Position numbers and translations under genes: made by a program
Part shown: one piece after another, positions 6,039 to 10,112 of the stretch
Layout: every line of letters starts with the position of its first letter
Position numbering within the stretch: position 1 is the stretch's first letter
Notes under the pieces: generated by a model
What the model was told of the DNA's origin: nothing
Seen by the model: only the letters and a program-made list of their open reading frames with translations
The model's database searches: none
From: Xanthobacteraceae bacterium
Lineage (GTDB): Bacteria; Pseudomonadota; Alphaproteobacteria; Rhizobiales; Xanthobacteraceae
Direction: 5' to 3'
Length of the DNA: 10,112 nucleotides
NCBI GenBank assembly: GCA_030648135.1
Contig: JAUSIF010000241.1
Location: forward strand, 1-10,112

Positions 6039-7583
6039 TTGCCATTGCCGCGCCTGTCCCAACCCGCACGCACGTGCGCGAGCCTAGCACTCGCCCTCGT
6101 CGTCTCCGCCGCGGCGGCCTTCGGCGCCGGCGAGGGCGACGAGCAGGTCAAGCCCGGGCTGCGCTCGACGCTACCCGCGTCGTCGGCCATCCGTACCGTC
6201 ACGAGCGGCGCGGGCGATCCCGCCAACAGCCATAAAGGCGAGGCGACCTTCGGCTCGTCTCCCGGTTCGGGCGCCGGAGAAACCGGATTTATCTCGACCA
6301 ATACCCCGATCCGCGGCGCCAAGAAGATCAAGAAAGCGAAAGCGCCCAAGACCGTCCCTGCCGCCGCGGCGGCGCGGGGGAGGCCGGTTGCGGGCGCGAC
6401 GACAGCCGGCCTCGCTCCCCGCCGGCCATCACGGCCCAAGGAAGAGGAAGATCCCTTTGGTCCGGTTGGCGTGCACGCCGGCAGCTTCCTGGTGAAGCCG
6501 AGCTTGGAACTTTCGGAAGGCTACGACGACAATCCGTTCCGCACCGCCAACGGGCCCGGCTCCCGCTTCACCGCGGTGGCCGCGAAAGTCAACGCACGCT
6601 CGGAATGGTCGCGCCACGAGCTCACTGCCGATCTGCGCGGTGCCTACACGACTTATTCCGATGTGAGCGGGAACGACCGCCCGGAGGCGGAGGCCAAATT
6701 GCGCGGGCGGATCGACGTTACGTCGCAGAGCCGCATCGAACTCGAGGGCAAAGCGTCGCTCACCACCGAGAGCCCCGGCAGCCCCGATGCCATTACCTCG
6801 GCGGTGCGCCCGCCCAATATCTATAGCTTCGGAACCTCGGCCGGGTACGTGCGGCGCTTCAATCGTTTCGAGATGGCGCTGCGCGGCAGTATCGAGCACA
6901 GCACCTATGAGAATGCGCACCTGATTTCGGGCGGTATCGAAGATCTCTCTGACCGCAATTTCACGTCCTATGCGGGCAAACTGCGCGGCGGCTACGAGAT
7001 AACGCCCGGGATCAAACCGTTTGTCGAGGCGGGTCTCGACACGCGCGTATTCGATCGCGAGATCGATTTCGATGGAATTCGCCGAGGCTCGGATGGGGTC
7101 TTTGCGCGGACGGGCGTCGAGTTCGACCGCAAGGGGGTTCTCACCGGCGAGGCCTCGGTCGGATACGCCCGACGTAGCTACCGCGACCCGAGTCTGCCGG
7201 ACATCTCGGGTTTGATCGTGGATTCCTCGCTAGTCTGGAAAGCGACCGGGCTCACCAAAGTGACGCTGGCGGCTAAATCCACGATCGAGGAGACGACGCT
7301 CACCGGCGCATCGGGCCTGTTCAGGCGCGAGGCCAGAATCACCGTCGACCATGCCTTCCGGCGCTGGCTCATCGGTTCGGCGAGCGTCGCCTATGGCCTC
7401 GATGATTATCGCGGCGTCGACCGCCTCGATGAAAAGCTCGGCATATCGGCGGCACTCACCTATAATTTGAACCGCTCGCTCGCGCTCAAGGGAGAATTGC
7501 GCCGCGAGTGGCTACATTCGAACGTTCCCGGGCAGGACTATACGGCGAACATCGTGCTTCTCGGTCTGCGGTTGCAACGCTGA
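6039..7583 (+). CDS. Outer-membrane beta-barrel protein (PF10082/BBP2_2-like)
   Basis: The 514-residue product begins with a Sec-type signal peptide (basic n-region, then the hydrophobic LALALVVSAAAAFGA, cleavage near 29). A low-complexity Ala/Pro/Lys/Gly stretch follows (about 30-145) with a cationic patch K95-K104. From about 148 to the end the pattern alternates polar and hydrophobic residues, as in beta strands. The opening strand motif (VKPSLELSEGYDDNPFR, from 152) and closing strands (YNLNRSLALKGELRREW, then LLGLRLQR) resemble the putative beta-barrel porin family found in alphaproteobacteria, some members of which lie in exopolysaccharide loci. The transported molecule, if any, is unknown. 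The start must be TTG: an in-frame TAA at 6015-6017 blocks anything further upstream, and no ATG occurs before the barrel. TTG at 6045 is an alternative, better spaced from the weak GAGAGA at 6031-6036. The last residue is Arg rather than the usual aromatic. Confidence 0.75.
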   Translation: MPLPRLSQPARTCASLALALVVSAAAAFGAGEGDEQVKPGLRSTLPASSAIRTVTSGAGDPANSHKGEATFGSSPGSGAGETGFISTNTPIRGAKKIKKAKAPKTVPAAAAARGRPVAGATTAGLAPRRPSRPKEEEDPFGPVGVHAGSFLVKPSLELSEGYDDNPFRTANGPGSRFTAVAAKVNARSEWSRHELTADLRGAYTTYSDVSGNDRPEAEAKLRGRIDVTSQSRIELEGKASLTTESPGSPDAITSAVRPPNIYSFGTSAGYVRRFNRFEMALRGSIEHSTYENAHLISGGIEDLSDRNFTSYAGKLRGGYEITPGIKPFVEAGLDTRVFDREIDFDGIRRGSDGVFARTGVEFDRKGVLTGEASVGYARRSYRDPSLPDISGLIVDSSLVWKATGLTKVTLAAKSTIEETTLTGASGLFRREARITVDHAFRRWLIGSASVAYGLDDYRGVDRLDEKLGISAALTYNLNRSLALKGELRREWLHSNVPGQDYTANIVLLGLRLQR

Positions 7584-7605
7584 GGCATCGGATGACGCAA
7601 CATAT

Positions 7606-7623
7606 TTCCGACTCGAATCGGAA
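7606..7623. promoter_or_regulatory. 18-bp near-perfect palindrome containing two abutting GANTC sites
   Basis: TTCCGACTCGAATCGGAA is an inverted repeat with a single mismatched pair, centred between 7614 and 7615. Its central ten bases are two adjoining GANTC sites (GACTC at 7610-7614 and GAATC at 7615-7619), targets of the alphaproteobacterial CcrM adenine methylase. It lies in the 58-bp gap between the barrel gene and the lytic transglycosylase, 18 bp before the latter's ATG. It has no spacer loop or T-run and so does not look like an intrinsic terminator; a repressor operator or methylation-sensitive site is the better guess. Confidence 0.4.
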
Positions 7624-7641
7624 TAGACTTCGCAGTAACGC

Positions 7642-8988
7642 ATGACCCGCGCCCCCGCAAAATCCGCTTGCTGCCGCCGCCGAGAAATATTTGCTCTCTT
7701 CGGAGGAGCTGTCGCGGCGTTGGCGATCGCGCTCGCAGCGGCGATCGCCCAGGATTCGGAAGATCGCTTCAACGTTTACGCCACGCGCGTCGCGCCCCAG
7801 AGCTTGCCGCTCGAGGGTTCTGGCCATCCGCTGATGGCGCCTCAGGCAATCATGGCGGCGACTGCGAATTTCCAGCAATGCATCGCCTCGCTGTGGCCGC
7901 AGGCGGCGGCACGCCACGTCTCGCGCCGCACCTTCGAAATGGCGACGCGTGGGCTGGAGCCCGAGCTGCGCATCATGGATCTCTTGGATACGCAGCCCGA
8001 ATTTTCGAAACCGATCTGGGATTACGTCGACATGCTCGTGAGCGACAACCGCATCGCCACGGGAAAAGAAGCCATCGCCCAGAACCGCGTAATATTCGAT
8101 GCGGTGGAGAAGGCCTACGGCGTCGACCGCTATATCATCGCCGCCATCTGGGGCATCGAGTCAAACTACGGCAAGGAGATCGGCGAGCGGCCGGTCGTGC
8201 GCTCGACCGCGACGCTCGCCTGCATCGGTCGGAGGCAGAGCTATTTCCGCGACGAATTCATCTCCACCCTCGAAATCCTGGAGCGCGGCGATGTACCGCT
8301 CGATCACCTCAAGGGTTCCTGGGCCGGCGCCTTCGGCCCGACCCAGTTCATGCCGACTTCGTTCAAGCGCTACGCGGTCGATTTCGACGGTGACGGCAAG
8401 CGCAACGTGGTCGACTCGATCCCCGACGTGATTGCTTCGACCGCGAACAACCTGAAGCTCGACGGATGGCAGCGCGGCGCGACCTGGGGCTATGAGGTCA
8501 CGCTGCCCGGGAACTTCAATTTTCTCCATGCCGACCGTTCGGTCCGCAAGACGCTGAAGGAATGGGAAGCGTTGGGCGTCAGGCGCGTCGGCGACAAACC
8601 GTTTCCGCGCCCGGGCGATCAAGGATTTATTCTGCTTCCGGCCGGCGCGCGCGGGCCCGCCTTCGTGATGGTCAATAATTTTCGCGTGCTGATGAAGTAC
8701 AATCCAGCCGAGGCCTATGCGCTCGCCATCGGCCATCTCGCCGACCGCATCCGCGGTGGTGAGCCGCTGAAGCAGCCTTGGCCGCGCGACGAATTGCCCT
8801 TATCCCGCACCGAACGGATCGAGATGCAATCGCGGCTGGCCGCGCTCGGACATGATATCGGCGACACGGACGGGATATTTGGCGCCAGGACGAGGACGGC
8901 GCTCCGCGATTTCCAGGCCAAGACCGGTCTCGTGCCCGACGGATTCGCGAGCGTGAAGTTGTTGGAGCGCTTGCGCCGGAGCAATTGA
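7642..8988 (+). CDS. Lytic murein transglycosylase, MltB/SLT_2 family, with C-terminal peptidoglycan-binding domain
   Basis: Cleaves the MurNAc-GlcNAc bond of peptidoglycan without water, leaving 1,6-anhydro-MurNAc ends; acts in the periplasm. The 448-residue protein has an N-terminal signal peptide (basic residues CCRRRE, then a hydrophobic run ending AAAIAQ near 37). There is no lipobox, so it is probably soluble and not a lipoprotein like E. coli MltB. The catalytic domain spans about 70-370: IIAAIWGIESNYG carries the catalytic acid Glu173, and GSWAGAFGPTQFMPTSF is the signature of the MltB fold. Residues 388-448 form a PG_binding_1 domain (RLAALGHD, DGIFGARTRTALRDFQ, LVPDG). The Shine-Dalgarno sequence before the ATG is poor. 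The arginine cluster before the hydrophobic run faintly resembles a Tat signal, but the motif is not canonical. It follows the barrel gene by 58 bp and precedes a secreted SGNH-like gene by 117 bp, forming an envelope cluster. Confidence 0.93.
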   Translation: MTRAPAKSACCRRREIFALFGGAVAALAIALAAAIAQDSEDRFNVYATRVAPQSLPLEGSGHPLMAPQAIMAATANFQQCIASLWPQAAARHVSRRTFEMATRGLEPELRIMDLLDTQPEFSKPIWDYVDMLVSDNRIATGKEAIAQNRVIFDAVEKAYGVDRYIIAAIWGIESNYGKEIGERPVVRSTATLACIGRRQSYFRDEFISTLEILERGDVPLDHLKGSWAGAFGPTQFMPTSFKRYAVDFDGDGKRNVVDSIPDVIASTANNLKLDGWQRGATWGYEVTLPGNFNFLHADRSVRKTLKEWEALGVRRVGDKPFPRPGDQGFILLPAGARGPAFVMVNNFRVLMKYNPAEAYALAIGHLADRIRGGEPLKQPWPRDELPLSRTERIEMQSRLAALGHDIGDTDGIFGARTRTALRDFQAKTGLVPDGFASVKLLERLRRSN

Positions 8989-9105
8989 ATCCCGCGGCGT
9001 GCAAGGGCTGCCCCGGCCACCGAGACCGTCGTTTTCCGATAGGGCCTTGAAATGGCCGCGAAACTCGGTCATCGCTCTGGGGTCGTCGAGCGTTGGCATT
9101 GAGAC

Positions 9106-10112
9106 ATGGCCCGGTTCATTTCTGTCCGTTTCCTTCTTGCCGCTGCCGTTCTCGCGGGCGCTTTGTCCGTCGCAACGGAGATCGCGCAGGCGCAGGGTCT
9201 TAGAGATGACCGCTATTTCATGTTGCGCGACCCGTTCCGCCGGAACGTGCCGTTCTTCAACTTTCCATTCGGACGCGATTCACATCCGAGGCCGAGTTAC
9301 GTCGAGCCGCCTTCCGACCAGCCGGTCGGAACCGTCTTTGGTTCGTCGGCCGACGCCGACAAGGAACGGCTCTCGCCCGCGACCGAATATGTGCTCGTGT
9401 TCGGCGACACGTTGGCCGACCAGCTGGCGCAAGGACTCGCCGATGCGTTCGTCGCCGACCGTCCGGAAGTCGTCATCGTCAAGAAGACGAAGGCTAGCAC
9501 CGGCTTCGTGCGTGCCGACGTCTATGACTGGCCGGCGCGGATTCCGTCCTTGCTGGCGACGGAAAAAGTCACTGCCATCGCGCTGATGCTGGGCGCGAAC
9601 GACCGCCAGCAACTGCGCGACGAAACCGGCGCTCACGAACCGCGCTCCGAGCGCTGGCGCGAGCTCTATGGCAAGCGCGTGGAGGACACGCTCAACCGGC
9701 TGAAGGAAAAGGGAGTCCCCGTCTTCATCGTCGGCTTGCCCGCGATGCGCAGTCCGCGGCTTTCCACCGATATGGAATATTTCAACGACATCCTGCGCGA
9801 ACGGGCGGAAAAGACGGGCGCGTACTTCGTCGACGTCTGGGACGGCTTCATCAACGAGAAGGGCGAGTACATCACCATGGGTCCCGCGCTCGACGGGCAG
9901 ATTCGCCGGTTGCGAATTTCCGACGGCGTGCACTTCAGCAAGGCGGGTGGGCGCAAACTCGCCCATTATGTCGAGCGCGATCTCGTCCGTCTGTTTGATC
10001 TACGCGGCGGACGCCCACCGCTTCTGCCGCAGCAAGGACCCGAGATCGCTCCCAGCGGGCGTCCGGTGGCGGGGCCGGTATTGCCGTTGACGCAACCGGC
10101 AGGACCGGTCGG
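9106..10112 (+). CDS. Secreted DUF459 / SGNH-hydrolase-like protein (3' end outside window)
   Basis: An open frame runs from the ATG at 9106 to the window end (335 codons visible). The start is well fixed, because an in-frame TGA lies at 9100-9102. Residues 1-29 are a signal peptide (FLLAAAVLAGALSVA, then AQA before the cleavage site). After a Pro/Arg/Phe-rich linker, the SGNH fold begins near 94. Block I is VFGDTLADQLAQGL with G100-D101-T102, block III is G163-A164-N165-D166, and block V is D273-G-V-H276 followed by FSKAGGRKLA. These blocks and the overall pattern match DUF459 (PF04311), an SGNH-superfamily group common in rhizobia and relatives. Position 102 is Thr where classic members have the nucleophilic Ser, so catalysis is uncertain. 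After about 300 the chain becomes Pro/Gly-rich. A periplasmic esterase or deacetylase acting on cell-wall or polysaccharide esters is a reasonable but unproven guess. The 117-bp upstream gap shows no clear promoter or terminator. Confidence 0.82.
   Translation, partial: MARFISVRFLLAAAVLAGALSVATEIAQAQGLRDDRYFMLRDPFRRNVPFFNFPFGRDSHPRPSYVEPPSDQPVGTVFGSSADADKERLSPATEYVLVFGDTLADQLAQGLADAFVADRPEVVIVKKTKASTGFVRADVYDWPARIPSLLATEKVTAIALMLGANDRQQLRDETGAHEPRSERWRELYGKRVEDTLNRLKEKGVPVFIVGLPAMRSPRLSTDMEYFNDILRERAEKTGAYFVDVWDGFINEKGEYITMGPALDGQIRRLRISDGVHFSKAGGRKLAHYVERDLVRLFDLRGGRPPLLPQQGPEIAPSGRPVAGPVLPLTQPAGPV

Noticed and set aside
5908..6090. 61-residue N-terminal extension of the KpsF/KdsD protein
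   Set aside because: A strong GGGAGGT at the right distance supports the start at 5907, family members start there, and the extension would cover the divergent promoter and overlap the barrel signal peptide.
8161..8736. 191-codon antisense frame opposite the lytic transglycosylase
   Set aside because: Lies within a gene with intact catalytic motifs; composition typical of antisense shadows in GC-rich DNA.
9280..9966. 228-codon antisense frame opposite the SGNH-like gene
   Set aside because: The plus-strand reading has a signal peptide and SGNH blocks I, III and V in order; the antisense product has none.

Overview
The window is GC-rich, densely coding and reads like an alphaproteobacterial chromosome, most likely of the order Hyphomicrobiales (Rhizobiales). 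The grounds are the gene families (fused indolepyruvate ferredoxin oxidoreductase, KpsF/GutQ isomerase, a PF10082-type barrel, a DUF459 SGNH protein), the strong G/C bias at third codon positions, and TTAACCAT-like and GANTC motifs between genes. Genus cannot be fixed by eye. I see no tRNA, rRNA, insertion sequence, integrase, CRISPR array or phage gene.

Layout. (1) Positions 1-135 are the C-terminal end of an acyl-CoA dehydrogenase. (2) A 197-bp gap (136-332) holds a cluster of AATTGC/GCAATT elements that may be an operator. (3) Positions 333-3824 encode a complete fused indolepyruvate:ferredoxin oxidoreductase (1163 aa). Ferrochelatase hemH (3850-4875) follows 25 bp later on the same strand. 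(4) Convergent to hemH, with 24 bp between stop codons, is a kpsF/kdsD-type arabinose-5-phosphate isomerase (5907 to 4900, minus strand). (5) A 131-bp divergent promoter region (5908-6038) carries two 13-bp direct repeats containing GTTAACCA. (6) On the plus strand come an outer-membrane beta-barrel protein with a TTG start (6039-7583), an MltB-type lytic murein transglycosylase with a C-terminal peptidoglycan-binding domain (7642-8988), and a secreted DUF459/SGNH-hydrolase-like protein (9106 to beyond the window end).

How the genes fit together. The left part is metabolic: oxidative decarboxylation of aromatic 2-oxo acids to acyl-CoA, an acyl-CoA dehydrogenase, and the last step of haem synthesis. 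The right part is an envelope neighbourhood: a precursor enzyme for the LPS sugar Kdo, an outer-membrane barrel, a peptidoglycan-cleaving enzyme and a secreted esterase-like protein. Most of this is ordinary chromosomal content, and I found no clear new defence or mobile system. The points most worth a second look are the transglycosylase/SGNH pair, the Thr at the usual nucleophile position of the SGNH protein, and three intergenic repeat or palindrome signals that look regulatory.
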